DNA of 45,229 nt from Lachnospiraceae bacterium (GCA_017621975.1 JAGARW010000120.1:1-45229), one strand, 5' to 3'; positions 15,494 through 25,378 are shown, numbered from the stretch's first letter. The notes: generated by a model not told the origin, from the sequence alone. A program made the numbers and translations.

Positions 15494-16381
15494 ATGTCGT
15501 TATTTATTCAGAGCATCATCAATGGTCTGAATCAGGGCGCTGTGTACGCCTTGGTCGCTCTTGGCTATACCATGGTATACGGTATCATCCGTATGATAAA
15601 CTTTGCACACAGTGATTTCATCATGGTCGGCAGCTATACGCTGTTCTATACGATCCCGCTGATGGTCGGCGCAGGAATGCCTGCGTGGCTTTCCGTCGTC
15701 GTCGCCGTCGCAGTCTGCGTCGCAGTCGGCGTTACGGTAGAGGCGGTCGCTTACAAGCCTGTCAGAAACGCGGGCAGCATGTCAGCCCTGATCACAGCGC
15801 TTGCCATGAGCTTATTTCTTGAAAACCTGGCGTTGGTATTGTTCGGTGCCAATCCGAAGTCGGTACCTGAGATCTTCTCACTGCCTACTTTGAAAGTCCT
15901 CGGAATCATTTTACCGGTAAAATATCTGGTAACGCTTTCCATCGGTCTTTTCATGATGCTGGCGCTGCATATCTTCGTAAAAAAGACAACTTTAGGAAAG
16001 GCAATGCGCGCCGTTCCCGAAGATAAGGAAGCCTCCACACTGGTAGGAATCCATGTCAACAAAATCATTACGACAACCTTTGCCATCGGCTCCGGTCTGG
16101 CAGCGGTTGCCGCACTGATGTACTGCTCCACCTATCCAAGGTGTACGACGGACATGGGGACTATGCTCGGTATCAAAGCATTTATTGCAGCCGTTCTCGG
16201 CGGCATCGGGAGTATTCCCGGTGCCATGCTGGGCGGCATTCTTGTAGGACTTCTGGAAATCCTCATTAAGGTTTATCTGGCTCCGGGCTGGTATGAAGCG
16301 ATCACATACAGTATTCTGATCGTCGTATTACTTGTACGCCCTGCTGGAATCCTTGGCAAAAACGTAGGCGAGAAAGTGTAG
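15494..16381 (+). CDS. livH: Branched-chain amino acid ABC transporter permease LivH
   Basis: 295 aa polytopic membrane protein with about eight hydrophobic segments. The ATG at 15494 follows GGAGGG; a GTG 9 bp earlier overlaps that ribosome site and is rejected. Family markers: the N-terminal GLNQGAVYALVALGYTMVYG, the cytoplasmic EAA-like loop with GKAMRAVPEDKEASTLVGI, and the terminal VLLVRPAGILGKN. It pairs with LivM to form the membrane channel. It lies 31 nt after livJ, and its stop is 9 nt before the livM start. Confidence 0.93.
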   Translation: MSLFIQSIINGLNQGAVYALVALGYTMVYGIIRMINFAHSDFIMVGSYTLFYTIPLMVGAGMPAWLSVVVAVAVCVAVGVTVEAVAYKPVRNAGSMSALITALAMSLFLENLALVLFGANPKSVPEIFSLPTLKVLGIILPVKYLVTLSIGLFMMLALHIFVKKTTLGKAMRAVPEDKEASTLVGIHVNKIITTTFAIGSGLAAVAALMYCSTYPRCTTDMGTMLGIKAFIAAVLGGIGSIPGAMLGGILVGLLEILIKVYLAPGWYEAITYSILIVVLLVRPAGILGKNVGEKV

Positions 16382-16390
16382 GTGAGGACA

Positions 16391-17398
16391 ATGCCGGAAA
16401 AAATGAAAAAAAATTATTTCATCAATCTGATCGGTATCATACTCGTGTTCCTCGTTATGATGGGAATTTTTGATACCGGGATATTGGGAGCAAAAACAAA
16501 TTACATCATGGGTATCGCGATTATCGCGATGATGACGGTCATCATCGTCTGCTCCCTGAACTTACTGACGGGATATATGGGAGAATTTTCTCTCGGTCAT
16601 GCAGGTTTTATGTCGGTAGGCGCATATTCCTCCGCGGCGGTCACAATGGCTATGATAAACGCCGGAATTACGCTTCCTACCGTACTCTATTTTATCATCG
16701 CAATCATTGTCGGCGGTATTTTTTCCGCTTTTGTCGGTTTCATTGTCGGCATCCCCGCGCTGCGGCTTAGGGGCGACTATCTTGCGATCGTTACGGTAGC
16801 TTTTGCGGAAATTGTCCGCGTTGCTTTTACAAACTTTCAGATTACCGGAGGCGGCAAAACGCTGAGCGGTATTCCTAAAGTTTCCGATTATCATTACATC
16901 TATATCGTTATGGTAATCTGCGTTGCTTTGATGTATATGTACGTCCGTTCCAGATTCGGCAGAGCCGTAATCGCGATCCGCGAAGATTATATTGCGGCGG
17001 CGGCTTCCGGAATCAACGTTACTTACTATAAAGTTATGACCTTTGTCCTTTCCGCCTTTTTTGCAGGCGTAGCGGGCGCTATTTATTCCCATTATCTGAC
17101 CGCTATTATCCCGACGTTCTTCAACTTCATGAAGTCGTCCGAATTTTTAACAATGGTTATCCTCGGCGGAAGCGGTTCTCTGACCGGTTCTATCATCGGC
17201 GCCGCAGTGCTTGCGGCTCTTCCCGAAGCGCTGCGTGATTTCCAGATCTACCGTATGCTGATGTACTCTGTTGTGCTTGTTATCATTATGATCTTCAAGC
17301 CGTCCGGCATCTTCGGCACATGGGAATTCTCGCTACCCAGGGTCCTTAACAGAGTATTCGGTAAGAATCAGAAAAAAGGAGGCGCTGCACATGAGTAA
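16391..17398 (+). CDS. livM: Branched-chain amino acid ABC transporter permease LivM
   Basis: 335 aa, about nine membrane segments. The ATG at 16391 follows AGGTGAGG. Markers: LNLLTGYMGEFSLGHAGFMSVGAYS near residue 60, LRGDYLAIVTVAFAEIVR, the cytoplasmic coupling loop GRAVIAIREDYIAAAASGIN, and the terminal IFKPSGIFG. Forms the permease with LivH. The last 8 nt overlap the livG start, so the two are translationally coupled. Confidence 0.93.
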   Translation: MPEKMKKNYFINLIGIILVFLVMMGIFDTGILGAKTNYIMGIAIIAMMTVIIVCSLNLLTGYMGEFSLGHAGFMSVGAYSSAAVTMAMINAGITLPTVLYFIIAIIVGGIFSAFVGFIVGIPALRLRGDYLAIVTVAFAEIVRVAFTNFQITGGGKTLSGIPKVSDYHYIYIVMVICVALMYMYVRSRFGRAVIAIREDYIAAAASGINVTYYKVMTFVLSAFFAGVAGAIYSHYLTAIIPTFFNFMKSSEFLTMVILGGSGSLTGSIIGAAVLAALPEALRDFQIYRMLMYSVVLVIIMIFKPSGIFGTWEFSLPRVLNRVFGKNQKKGGAAHE

Positions 17399-18161
17399 AG
17401 AAGCACCTGTTTTGGAAGCAAAAGGACTTGGTATCCAATTCGGCGGTCTGAAAGCCGTCAATGATTTTACAATGAAAATCGGTCAAAGCGAGCTTGTCGG
17501 TCTGATCGGACCAAACGGCGCAGGCAAAACAACGGTCTTCAATCTGCTGACCGGCGTTTATCAGCCGACAGAAGGCTCTTATTTCCTAAACGGCGAAAAA
17601 ATGAACGGCAAGCAGTCCCATCAAGTCGTTGCGGCCGGAATCGCAAGAACTTTCCAGAATATCCGTCTCTTTAAAAAAATGACCGTTTTGGAAAATGTTA
17701 AGATTGCATTTAACAAAAATATGAAATATAGTCTCTTTTCCGCCTTTTTCCGTACTCCTGCTTTTTGGAAAGAAGAAGCGGAAATCGACGCAAAGGCAAG
17801 AGAGCTCCTTTCTCTGTTCCATCTTGAAGACCTCGCGGACGAAGCCGCTGAAAACCTCCCTTACGGTAAACAGCGGAAGCTGGAAATTGCCAGAGCGCTT
17901 GCAACCGATATGAAGGTGCTCCTTTTGGACGAACCGGCCGCCGGTATGAATCCGACCGAAACGGCAGAGCTTTTGGAGTCCATTAACCTGATTCGCGAGA
18001 AATTCAATATTTCCATTCTCCTGATTGAACACGATATGAGCCTTGTTATGAATGTCTGCGAACGGATCATCGTTTTGAATTACGGTGAGATTCTCGCAAC
18101 CGGAACGCCGGAAGAAATTTCACAAAATCCAAAAGTAATTTCCGCTTATCTGGGCGATTAG
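17391..18161 (+). CDS. livG: Branched-chain amino acid ABC transporter ATP-binding protein LivG
   Basis: 256 aa cytoplasmic ATPase. Walker A GPNGAGKTT near residue 40, Q-loop in IARTFQNIRLF, a degenerate ABC signature LPYGKQRKLEIARAL, Walker B VLLLDEPAAGM and switch His in LLIEHDMSLVM. The insertion FFRTPAFWKEEAEIDAKA between Q-loop and signature is typical of LivG rather than LivF. AAAGGAGG precedes the ATG. Pairs with LivF; 10 nt separate them. Confidence 0.95.
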   Translation: MSKEAPVLEAKGLGIQFGGLKAVNDFTMKIGQSELVGLIGPNGAGKTTVFNLLTGVYQPTEGSYFLNGEKMNGKQSHQVVAAGIARTFQNIRLFKKMTVLENVKIAFNKNMKYSLFSAFFRTPAFWKEEAEIDAKARELLSLFHLEDLADEAAENLPYGKQRKLEIARALATDMKVLLLDEPAAGMNPTETAELLESINLIREKFNISILLIEHDMSLVMNVCERIIVLNYGEILATGTPEEISQNPKVISAYLGD

Positions 18162-18171
18162 GAGGTGCGTT

Positions 18172-18885
18172 ATGAGTTTATTGGAAATCAAAGATTTGAA
18201 CGTACATTACGGCGCTATTCATGCCATTCATGACGTTTCCCTTGAGGTCAACGAAGGAGAGATCGTCACACTGATCGGCGCCAACGGCGCAGGCAAAACA
18301 ACGATTCTGCACACAATCTCCGGTCTGCATAAAGCGACTTCCGGCAGCGTTACGCTAGAAGGGCATGATCTGGTCAAAACCGAGCCGAGCAGGATCATCT
18401 CCCTCGGCATGGCTCATGTCCCGGAAGGAAGACATGTATTTGCACAAATGACCGTAGAAGAAAATCTGGAAATGGGCGCCTTTATCTTTTCAAAGGACAA
18501 ATCGGGAATTCAGGCTTCCATGAAGGATGTTTACGAGCGTTTTCCCCGCCTGAAGGAACGCCGCAGACAGCTTGCCGGGACCTTATCCGGCGGCGAACAA
18601 CAGATGCTTGCCGTAGGACGCGCACTCATGGCAAAGCCGAAGATCCTTCTCATGGACGAACCTTCTATGGGACTTTCTCCGCTCCTTGTCAAAGAAATTT
18701 TTAAGATCATCGAAGAAGTCCACAAGCAGGGGATCACTATTTTGCTTGTAGAACAAAATGCAAAGATGGCGCTTTCCATTGCCGACAAAGCGTACGTTCT
18801 CGAAACGGGACGTATCAAGATGAGCGGCAGCGCCAAAGAGCTGATGAGCAACGACGACGTCAGAAAGGCATATCTCGGCGTATAA
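18172..18885 (+). CDS. livF: Branched-chain amino acid ABC transporter ATP-binding protein LivF
   Basis: 237 aa. Walker A GANGAGKTT, the LivF-type MAHVPEGRHVFAQMTVEENL segment, signature LSGGEQQMLAVGRALM, Walker B ILLMDEPSMGL and switch region LLVEQNAKMAL. AGGAGG precedes the ATG at 18172. It is the last gene of the liv operon and is followed by a strong terminator. Confidence 0.95.
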   Translation: MSLLEIKDLNVHYGAIHAIHDVSLEVNEGEIVTLIGANGAGKTTILHTISGLHKATSGSVTLEGHDLVKTEPSRIISLGMAHVPEGRHVFAQMTVEENLEMGAFIFSKDKSGIQASMKDVYERFPRLKERRRQLAGTLSGGEQQMLAVGRALMAKPKILLMDEPSMGLSPLLVKEIFKIIEEVHKQGITILLVEQNAKMALSIADKAYVLETGRIKMSGSAKELMSNDDVRKAYLGV

Positions 18886-18902
18886 TTTTATAAAACTGCA
18901 AA

Positions 18903-18950
18903 AAAGCTGTTGCTTCGGTCATTCTCCGCCGGAGCGGCAGCTTTCTTTTT
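18903..18950 (+). terminator. Intrinsic terminator of the liv operon
   Basis: A long stem (AAAGCTG... at 18903-18918 with ...CAGCTTT at 18929-18944, several G-U pairs) is followed by CTTTTTATTTT. Confidence 0.85.
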
Positions 18951-19017
18951 ATTTTCTATTCTCTGTTCCGTTTTTTATTTTCCGCTTCCGTTTCCTGCCC
19001 TTTTCTTGTATAAATGG

Positions 19018-19047
19018 TTGGATTTCCTGTAAAAACTATGCTAAAAT
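19018..19047 (+). promoter_or_regulatory. Promoter of the glycosyltransferase-UXS pair
   Basis: TTGGAT (19018-19023), 18 bp, TAAAAT (19042-19047) preceded by TGC, an extended -10. Confidence 0.65.
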
Positions 19048-19099
19048 AAAGAAAATTGTGCTTTACTTGACAAAAAGCAAACAAAGGAGAATAAGACTT

Positions 19100-19816
19100 A
19101 TGAATAAAACAATGGATGATATTGTGTTGTCAGTTGTCATTCCGTGTTACAACGAAAAAGAAACGATTGAAACGGTTCTGGACGCTGTCCGCGACTGCGG
19201 CGTTAAACACACGGAAATCATCGTTGTCGACGACTGCTCCACAGACGGTACGAGAGACCTGTTAAAAGGGGAGCTTCGCGGCAAGATCGACCGCCTGATC
19301 TTCCACAAAGTCAATCAGGGAAAAGGCGCCGCTCTTTCCAAAGGCTTTCAGGCTGCAACCGGCGACGTCGTCGTTATTCAGGACGCCGATCTGGAATATG
19401 ACCCAAAGGATTTCGTACGCCTGCTCGAGCCGTTCGTAAACGGGCGCGCGGACGCTGACGTCGTATACGGTTCCCGCTATGCAAGAGGCGAGAAATATAT
19501 GATCAAACGCTTTTATCATACCGCGGGCAATAAGTTTCTGACACTTATGTCGAATCTATTTACCGATCTCGGTCTGACCGACATGGAAACATGCTACAAA
19601 ATGTTCCGCCGCGAGCTGATTCAGTCCATCACGATCGAAGAAAAACGCTTCGGTTTCGAGCCGGAGATCACGGCAAAGATCGCAAAGAAACGCTGCCGTA
19701 TCTATGAAATGCCGATTTCCTATTATCCGCGTTCCTATACCGAAGGCAAAAAGATCGGCGTAAAAGACGGCTTCCGCGCTATTTATTGTATTCTGAAATA
19801 TAACCTTTTTTCTTAA
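19100..19816 (+). CDS. Family 2 glycosyltransferase
   Basis: 238 aa from the ATG at 19100 (AAGGAG upstream; the frame is open 14 codons earlier without a ribosome site). GT-A fold: [19 protein letters not shown], first Asp pair in [12 protein letters not shown], metal-binding DAD in [21 protein letters not shown], and a C-terminal [11 protein letters not shown] / [13 protein letters not shown] block. The pattern matches polyprenol-phosphate sugar transferases of the DPM1/GtrB type, but no C-terminal membrane segments are present, so it would be a soluble, membrane-associated enzyme. Donor sugar unknown. It is followed after 68 nt by a UDP-glucuronate decarboxylase, suggesting cell-surface polysaccharide work. 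Confidence 0.85.
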   Translation: MNKTMDDIVLSVVIPCYNEKETIETVLDAVRDCGVKHTEIIVVDDCSTDGTRDLLKGELRGKIDRLIFHKVNQGKGAALSKGFQAATGDVVVIQDADLEYDPKDFVRLLEPFVNGRADADVVYGSRYARGEKYMIKRFYHTAGNKFLTLMSNLFTDLGLTDMETCYKMFRRELIQSITIEEKRFGFEPEITAKIAKKRCRIYEMPISYYPRSYTEGKKIGVKDGFRAIYCILKYNLFS

Positions 19817-19884
19817 AAGGAAAGACTAATATTGAAAAACACATCAGAAATGAAGAGTAGATTGCTCTGACATGGAGGAGTAGT

Positions 19885-20817
19885 ATGAATCGTGTACTTG
19901 TTACAGGGGGCGCCGGTTTTCTCGGCTCCCATTTATGCGAACGTTTATTGCAGGACGGCAATGATGTCATTTGTGTGGACAATCTCTACACAGGAAGCAA
20001 GGACAACATCCGTCATCTGATGGCAAATCCATATTTTGAGTTTATCCGCCACGACGTGACGGAGCCTCTGTATGTAGAAGTCGATCAGATCTACAATCTC
20101 GCCTGCCCGGCAAGCCCGGTTCATTATCAGGCGAATCCGGTCAAAACGACAAAGACAAGTGTGTACGGAGCGCTCAATATGCTTGGTCTCGCGAAACGCG
20201 TCGGCGCACGTATCCTGCAGGCGAGCACGAGCGAGGTATACGGCGATCCGGAAGTACATCCACAGCCGGAAACTTACCGCGGCTGTGTCAATCCGATCGG
20301 CATCCGCTCCTGCTATGACGAAGGCAAGCGTGTGGCGGAAACGCTGTTTTTTGATTATCACCGTATGCACAATCTGGAAATCAAAGTTATGCGTATTTTC
20401 AACACATACGGTCCGAGGATGAATCCTTCCGACGGCCGCGTTGTTTCCAACTTTATCGTGCAGGCGCTTCGCGGCGAAGATATTACGATCTATGGCGACG
20501 GTTCCCAGACGCGCAGCTTCTGCTACGTCGACGACCTGATCGAGGGCATGGTGCGTCTCATGGCGTCTCCGGCGGATTTTACCGGTCCATGCAACATCGG
20601 CAATCCGGGAGAATTTACCATTTTGCAGCTCGCAGAAAAGGTTATTGCCATGACAGATTCTAAATCGCAGATCGTATACAAACCGCTTCCTTCCGATGAT
20701 CCGCTTCAAAGAAAGCCTGTGATCGATCTCGCAAAAGAGCATCTGGAATGGGAGCCTCACATCGCGCTCGACGAGGGGCTGAAAAAGACGATCGAATATT
20801 TCAAGCGCGTGATCTGA
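19885..20817 (+). CDS. UDP-glucuronate decarboxylase (UDP-xylose synthase), extended SDR
   Basis: 310 aa. NAD-binding [15 protein letters not shown] at the N-terminus, the [13 protein letters not shown] segment characteristic of UXS enzymes, the catalytic Thr/Ser in [16 protein letters not shown], and the Tyr-Lys pair in [12 protein letters not shown]. The [11 protein letters not shown] and [15 protein letters not shown] blocks are also standard. It would convert UDP-glucuronate to UDP-xylose in the cytoplasm. Related NAD-dependent sugar epimerases are the alternative, but the CYDEGKR and [10 protein letters not shown] signatures favour decarboxylase. ATG preceded by GGAGGAG. Shares the upstream promoter with the glycosyltransferase. 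Confidence 0.88.
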   Translation: MNRVLVTGGAGFLGSHLCERLLQDGNDVICVDNLYTGSKDNIRHLMANPYFEFIRHDVTEPLYVEVDQIYNLACPASPVHYQANPVKTTKTSVYGALNMLGLAKRVGARILQASTSEVYGDPEVHPQPETYRGCVNPIGIRSCYDEGKRVAETLFFDYHRMHNLEIKVMRIFNTYGPRMNPSDGRVVSNFIVQALRGEDITIYGDGSQTRSFCYVDDLIEGMVRLMASPADFTGPCNIGNPGEFTILQLAEKVIAMTDSKSQIVYKPLPSDDPLQRKPVIDLAKEHLEWEPHIALDEGLKKTIEYFKRVI

Positions 20818-20854
20818 CAGGCAGCTTCCGGCAAATCATTTTTCAAAACAAAGC

Positions 20855-20920
20855 AAAACGTCCGGTTTTCATGAATTTCCTTAGCTTAGGATTCCTTCAT
20901 AAAAAACCGGACGTCTTTTA
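20855..20920. terminator. Bidirectional terminator between convergent genes
   Basis: ACGTCCGGTTTT (20858-20869) pairs perfectly with AAAACCGGACGT (20903-20914), with further pairing inside the loop (ATGAA/TTCAT). T-rich tails are present in both directions, serving the UXS gene on the plus strand and rfbD on the minus strand. Confidence 0.85.
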
Positions 20921-20921
20921 T

Positions 20922-21776
20922 TTACAGCGTTTTCATATATTCCGCGATCGCGGCTTCCCACGGCGCAAATTTGAAATCGGTCGTCATATCGAGCATATAA
21001 TTGTCAAGAACGGAATATGCCGGACGGTGCGCCTGTCCCGGAAATTTCTTATCGTACGCATCCGTCGTGATACCTTCCACAACGGTAGCTTTTCCCGCCA
21101 GACGGAAAATCTCTTTCGCAAATTCCGCCCAACTGCATTCTCCCTCGCATGTCGCATGAAACGTTCCGTAATTATCCGTCGGAAGCAGGTAAGCGATCGC
21201 TTTTGCCAGCTCCATCGAATAAGTCGGCGTACCGAACTGGTCGTTTACGACCTGAACCTTATCGCTCTTTTCCGACAACGCAAGCATCGTCCTTACAAAG
21301 TTTTTGCCCTCTCCATACATCCATGCGGTACGCAGAATGAAATAACGGCTGCCAAATTCCTTTACCAGCTCTTCGCCGAGCAGCTTTGTTTTCCCGTAAA
21401 CGCTCATCGGATGGACGGCGTCATATTCCTTGTAATGGCTGTCCGTATTGCCGGAAAAAACGTAATCCGTTGAGATCTGGAATACCTTCGCGCCCGTCTC
21501 CCGCGCGGCGATGCTCAGGTTTCTAGGTCCGATGGCGTTAATACGGAACGCATTGTCCCCGTCCGTCTCACAGGCGTTGACATTCGTATGCGCCGCACAG
21601 TTGATGATGGCGTACGGCTTTACTTCCTTCGCAAGCGCCATAACCTTGTCGATGTCCGTAATGTCCAGTTCCGGCACATCCGTATTGACCAGCTTATATT
21701 CTTCCTGATCTGCAAGCGCCCGGTTGATCGCTCTTCCAAGCTGTCCGTTACAACCCGTTACAATAATATTTTTCAT
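20922..21776 (-). CDS. rfbD: dTDP-4-dehydrorhamnose reductase
   Basis: 284 aa SDR-type reductase making dTDP-L-rhamnose from the 4-keto sugar with NAD(P)H. N-terminal IIVTGCNGQLGRAINRAL, NCAAHTNVNACETD (the NxAAxTxVdxaE block of RfbD), FQISTDYVFSG with catalytic Thr, and VYGKTKLLGEELV with the YxxxK pair. GTPTYSMELAKAI is the usual C-terminal marker. It lies 30 nt downstream of leuA on the same strand, an unusual operon partner. The other rhamnose genes (rfbA, B, C) are not in the window. Confidence 0.92.
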   Translation of the reverse strand: MKNIIVTGCNGQLGRAINRALADQEEYKLVNTDVPELDITDIDKVMALAKEVKPYAIINCAAHTNVNACETDGDNAFRINAIGPRNLSIAARETGAKVFQISTDYVFSGNTDSHYKEYDAVHPMSVYGKTKLLGEELVKEFGSRYFILRTAWMYGEGKNFVRTMLALSEKSDKVQVVNDQFGTPTYSMELAKAIAYLLPTDNYGTFHATCEGECSWAEFAKEIFRLAGKATVVEGITTDAYDKKFPGQAHRPAYSVLDNYMLDMTTDFKFAPWEAAIAEYMKTL

Positions 21777-21806
21777 TTCTATTGACCATGCCTTTCCAAT
21801 GATTTC

Positions 21807-23483
21807 TTAATTTCCAAGCCCCAATCTGTTGACCGCAGAGAACAGCGCTCTGATCGAAGCCCTTGTAATATTGGAGCTTACGCCGACGCCGTAAGTAACT
21901 CTGCCGCTGTCGGAATCGAGCAGATGGATATAAGCCGCGGCTTGAGAATTGGAACCGCTCTGCAGCGCATGCTCTTCATAGTCAAGCACTTTGATCCGCA
22001 CGCCGAGCGTTTCCTGCATACCGCGCTGTACCGCGTCGATCGGGCCGTTGCCGACCGCTTCGAAGCTCTTCTGGGTTCCGTGATCCGTATAGGTAACGCA
22101 TACCTTTGTATCGAATTCGGACTTCGTTTCTCCCGACAAATCGGTCACATGAAGCTTTCTGAAATGCAGAGGCTCTTTCTGGTTCAGATATTCGATGCGG
22201 AACTGCTCCATGATCTGATCCGGAGATACCTCGCCCTGCTTTTCCGAAATCTTCTGGATCGTATTTGCAAATTCCTTGTGCATTGCCTTCGGCAGCTTGA
22301 ATCCAAAATAAGTGTCCATAATGAACGCGACGCCGCCTTTGCCGGACTGGGAATTGATCCGCACGATCGGCTCGTACTCTCTTCCGATATCCGCAGGATC
22401 GATCGGAAGATACGGTACCTGCCAGTATTCTCCGCCTCTTTCGCGCATTGCCTGAACGCCCTTGTTGATCGCGTCCTGATGAGAACCGGAAAACGCCGTG
22501 AATACCAGCTTTCCCGCATACGGATGACGCGGATGGATCGGAATCTTGCAGCATCTCTCATAGATTTCGATAATCTCGTTGATATGCTCGATGTTCAGCT
22601 CAGGATTCACGCCCTGCGAGAACATATTATATGCTATATTCATAATATCTACGTTGCCTGTCCGCTCGCCGTTGCCGAACAGCGTTCCTTCGACACGCTC
22701 CGCTCCTGCCAGCATGGAAAGCTCTGCGGAAGCGACGCCGGTGCCGCGGTCATTGTGCGGATGTACGCTTAAAATAATACTTTCCCGATCTTCGAAGTGT
22801 TTATTCATCCATTCGATCTGATCCGCATAAACGTTCGGCGTATTCATCTCAACGGTAGACGGAAGATTGATAATGATCGGGTTCTCTTTCGTAGCGCCCC
22901 ACTCCTTCTGCACTGCGGTGCAGATATCGAGCGCAAAATCCAGTTCGGTTCCGGTAAAGCTCTCAGGTGAGTATTCCAGAATGATCTTGCCCGGAAACTT
23001 CGCCGCATATTCTTTTACAAGCCTTGTTCCTTTGATGGCGATCTCTTTGATCTCTTCTCTGTTCATATGGAATACGACGTCGCGCTGCAAGGTAGACGTT
23101 GAATTATAAATATGCACGATCGCCTGACTGCACCCTTCGATCGACTCGAACGTTCTTGCAATCAGTTCCTCGCGGCACTGCGTCAGAACCTGTACCTTAA
23201 CGTCGTCCGGTATCATCTTGCGTTCGATCAGCTGTCTGAGAAAATCAAATTCGATCTGGCTCGCCGCCGGGAATCCGACCTCGATCTCCTTAAAGCCAAG
23301 CTTGATCAGATACTGGAACATTTCAATCTTTTCTTCTACGATCATCGGATCGATCAGCGCCTGATTGCCGTCGCGCAGATCGACGCTGCACCAGATCGGC
23401 GCCTTTTCGATCTCCTTATTCGGCCATTCGCGTTCCGGATAATCTATGACCGGATTTTTTTGATAACGCTTATAATTCAACAT
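21807..23483 (-). CDS. leuA: 2-isopropylmalate synthase (long, LeuA2-type)
   Basis: 558 aa. Condenses acetyl-CoA with 2-ketoisovalerate, the first step of leucine synthesis. The ATG at 23483 follows AAAGGAGAAG; a 15-codon upstream extension is Lys/Arg-rich and not used. HMGL-like barrel: WCSVDLRDGNQAL, GFKEIEVGFPAASQIEFDF, and the metal site in SVHPHNDRGTGVA. The region HPRHPYAGKLVFTAFSGSHQDAI is typical of the long fungal-like form, and the C-terminal ~120 residues are the leucine-sensing LeuA dimer domain. I looked for a T-box leader: only about 100 nt separate it from the upstream terminator and no T-box elements are seen. Confidence 0.95.
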   Translation of the reverse strand: MLNYKRYQKNPVIDYPEREWPNKEIEKAPIWCSVDLRDGNQALIDPMIVEEKIEMFQYLIKLGFKEIEVGFPAASQIEFDFLRQLIERKMIPDDVKVQVLTQCREELIARTFESIEGCSQAIVHIYNSTSTLQRDVVFHMNREEIKEIAIKGTRLVKEYAAKFPGKIILEYSPESFTGTELDFALDICTAVQKEWGATKENPIIINLPSTVEMNTPNVYADQIEWMNKHFEDRESIILSVHPHNDRGTGVASAELSMLAGAERVEGTLFGNGERTGNVDIMNIAYNMFSQGVNPELNIEHINEIIEIYERCCKIPIHPRHPYAGKLVFTAFSGSHQDAINKGVQAMRERGGEYWQVPYLPIDPADIGREYEPIVRINSQSGKGGVAFIMDTYFGFKLPKAMHKEFANTIQKISEKQGEVSPDQIMEQFRIEYLNQKEPLHFRKLHVTDLSGETKSEFDTKVCVTYTDHGTQKSFEAVGNGPIDAVQRGMQETLGVRIKVLDYEEHALQSGSNSQAAAYIHLLDSDSGRVTYGVGVSSNITRASIRALFSAVNRLGLGN

Positions 23484-23582
23484 CTTTCTTCTCCTTTTCC
23501 CTTTCTTCCCTTTTTGCAAACTGCGCATCTTATTTAATTAGGATAAAAATACAAACCAAAATAGAACAAATTTCTATGAAAT

Positions 23583-23614
23583 CAAAAAATCAGCCCATCC
23601 AGAGATGGACTGAT
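23583..23614 (-). terminator. Intrinsic terminator after ptsH
   Basis: Minus strand: an 11-bp stem (23614-23604 with 23599-23589, one G-U pair, 4-nt loop) followed by a TTTTTT run. It ends the ptsH transcript before leuA. Confidence 0.85.
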
Positions 23615-23628
23615 AAACGTTGATTTCT

Positions 23629-23892
23629 TTATTCTCCAAGACCGCTTTCGATCACTGCGATAAGAGCCTTCAGAGCTTCCTCTTCGTCCTCTCCTTCGCA
23701 TACGAATTCAACTTCATCGCCGCATTTTACGCACGCGCCAAGTACGCTCAATACACTTTTTGCATTGGCAGTACCATCTCTGAATGTAAATGTTATCAAT
23801 GATTTGAATTGCATTGCCTCTTTACATAGGATGCCAGCAGGTCTTAGGTGTAGTCCTGTTGGGTTTTTGATTACTACCTTTTGGCTTACCAT
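23629..23892 (-). CDS. ptsH: HPr family phosphocarrier protein
   Basis: 87 aa. The phosphorylatable His15 is in PTGLHLRPAG and the regulatory Ser46 region reads NAKSVLSVLGACVKCG, so both the PTS phosphotransfer and the HPr-kinase sites appear intact. The presence of His15 argues against Crh. Residues after 68 are acidic (EGEDEEEALKAL). Transfers phosphate from enzyme I to sugar-specific EIIs. GGAGG precedes the ATG. It lies 61 nt after glmM on the same strand and may be co-transcribed; no EI gene is nearby. Confidence 0.9.
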   Translation of the reverse strand: MVSQKVVIKNPTGLHLRPAGILCKEAMQFKSLITFTFRDGTANAKSVLSVLGACVKCGDEVEFVCEGEDEEEALKALIAVIESGLGE

Positions 23893-23953
23893 ATTGCTTC
23901 CTCCAATTTATATCTTACCCCCTGCGGGAATATCATATCTTCTCTATATCCTA

Positions 23954-25378
23954 TCATATCATGCATTTTGTATTTTCACAAGTACAATCTGCCCGGCTGC
24001 CGCATAGGACTTTGGTCTTCCGCCCTTTCTCCAGCATACAGTTCTGAATCAGCTCCGCCAGTTTCTTCGCTTCTTTCTCGATCAGCTTCTGATCTTTTCC
24101 TTCGATCATGACACGTACAAGCGGTTCTGTTCCCGATGGACGGATCAATACTCTGCCTTCTCCCGCAAACATACCGTTCAGCTTTTCAATCGCTGCGGCA
24201 ATCTCAGGATATTCCATATATTTTTCTTTTTTGTGGTTCGGTACTTTTGCATTGACAAGCGCCTGCGGCAGCACCTCCATGATCTTTGCAAGCTCGGAAA
24301 GAGGTTTTTCTGTCTCTACCAATACCTGAAGCAGATGCAGCGCGCTGAGAAGTCCGTCGCCCGTTGTATTTTCATCTAAGAAAATAACATGCCCCGACTG
24401 CTCGCCGCCAAGGCTTGCTCCGATCTCACGCATCCTTTCCAGAACATAACGGTCGCCGACCTTTGTCTGCTCCGCATGAATGCCGTTCTTTTCCGCCATC
24501 AGGAAAAATCCAAGGTTACTCATAACGGTAACAACGATCGTATCGCCTTTTAGCTTTCCCCGCTGTTTCATATGATTGCCGACGATCGCCATGATCTGAT
24601 CGCCGTCTACGACCTTACCGTTTTCATCGACTGCCAGAAGTCTGTCTGCGTCTCCGTCGAATGCAAGACCGATATTTGCCTTTTCATATACGACGCGCGC
24701 CATCAGTTCTTCCATATGCGTAGAACCGCAGTTCGCATTGATATTTGTGCCGTCTGGATTGTTATGGATTGCAATGACTTCCGCGCCAAGTTCTTTCAAA
24801 GCTTCTACGGAAGTATAATGAGAAGCGCCTTCCGCACAGTCGACTACAATCTTTAAACCGCTCAGATCGACGTTCACCGACTGGATCGCATGATTGATGT
24901 ATTCTTCTCTCGCATCGGTACGGTATTTGATCTTACCTACTCCGGAACCGATCGGAAACTTAATATCCTTCATATCGCTTTTCAGCAGCGCTTCAATCTC
25001 ATCTTCCATAGAATCGGGCAGCTTATAACCGTTTCCATCAAAAAATTTGATGCCGTTAAACTCTACCGGATTGTGAGATGCAGAGATCACAACGCCTGCA
25101 TCTACTTTATATTTTTTTGTCAGGTACGCGACCGCAGGCGTCGGTACAACGCCGACATAAACGGCGTTCGCGCCTACCGAGCAGACGCCCGCCATCAATG
25201 CGTTTGCGAGCATATCTCCTGAAATCCTCGTATCGCAGCCAACCATAATCGTAGGCTTGTGTTTGTTTTCCTTTGTAAGCACATAGGCTCCTGCCTGCCC
25301 CAGCTGCATTGCAAGCGTTGGAGTCAGCTCCTCATTCGCAACGCCTCTTACTCCATCCGTACCAAATAATCTACCCAT
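23954..25378 (-). CDS. glmM: Phosphoglucosamine mutase with a Cys-rich C-terminal tail
   Basis: 474 aa, about 25 longer than usual. Interconverts glucosamine-6-P and glucosamine-1-P for UDP-GlcNAc synthesis. N-terminal [13 protein letters not shown], catalytic phosphoserine in [14 protein letters not shown], Mg loop [11 protein letters not shown], sugar loop GGEQSGHVI, and the phosphate-binding [12 protein letters not shown]. The normal end is near [10 protein letters not shown]; a tail follows with four cysteines ([16 protein letters not shown]). Third gene of the cdaA-cdaR-glmM set, in which CdaA and GlmM are known in other Firmicutes to interact and balance c-di-AMP with wall precursor supply. 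Confidence 0.95.
   Translation of the reverse strand: MGRLFGTDGVRGVANEELTPTLAMQLGQAGAYVLTKENKHKPTIMVGCDTRISGDMLANALMAGVCSVGANAVYVGVVPTPAVAYLTKKYKVDAGVVISASHNPVEFNGIKFFDGNGYKLPDSMEDEIEALLKSDMKDIKFPIGSGVGKIKYRTDAREEYINHAIQSVNVDLSGLKIVVDCAEGASHYTSVEALKELGAEVIAIHNNPDGTNINANCGSTHMEELMARVVYEKANIGLAFDGDADRLLAVDENGKVVDGDQIMAIVGNHMKQRGKLKGDTIVVTVMSNLGFFLMAEKNGIHAEQTKVGDRYVLERMREIGASLGGEQSGHVIFLDENTTGDGLLSALHLLQVLVETEKPLSELAKIMEVLPQALVNAKVPNHKKEKYMEYPEIAAAIEKLNGMFAGEGRVLIRPSGTEPLVRVMIEGKDQKLIEKEAKKLAELIQNCMLEKGRKTKVLCGSRADCTCENTKCMI

Noticed and set aside
20748-21473. 241-codon plus-strand frame covering the UXS end and rfbD
   Set aside because: It crosses a strong bidirectional terminator and is antisense to rfbD; no ribosome site.
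23484-23582. T-box or other leucine-responsive leader before leuA
   Set aside because: Only about 100 nt lie between the ptsH terminator and leuA, too short for a T-box, and no specifier stem or antiterminator element is visible.
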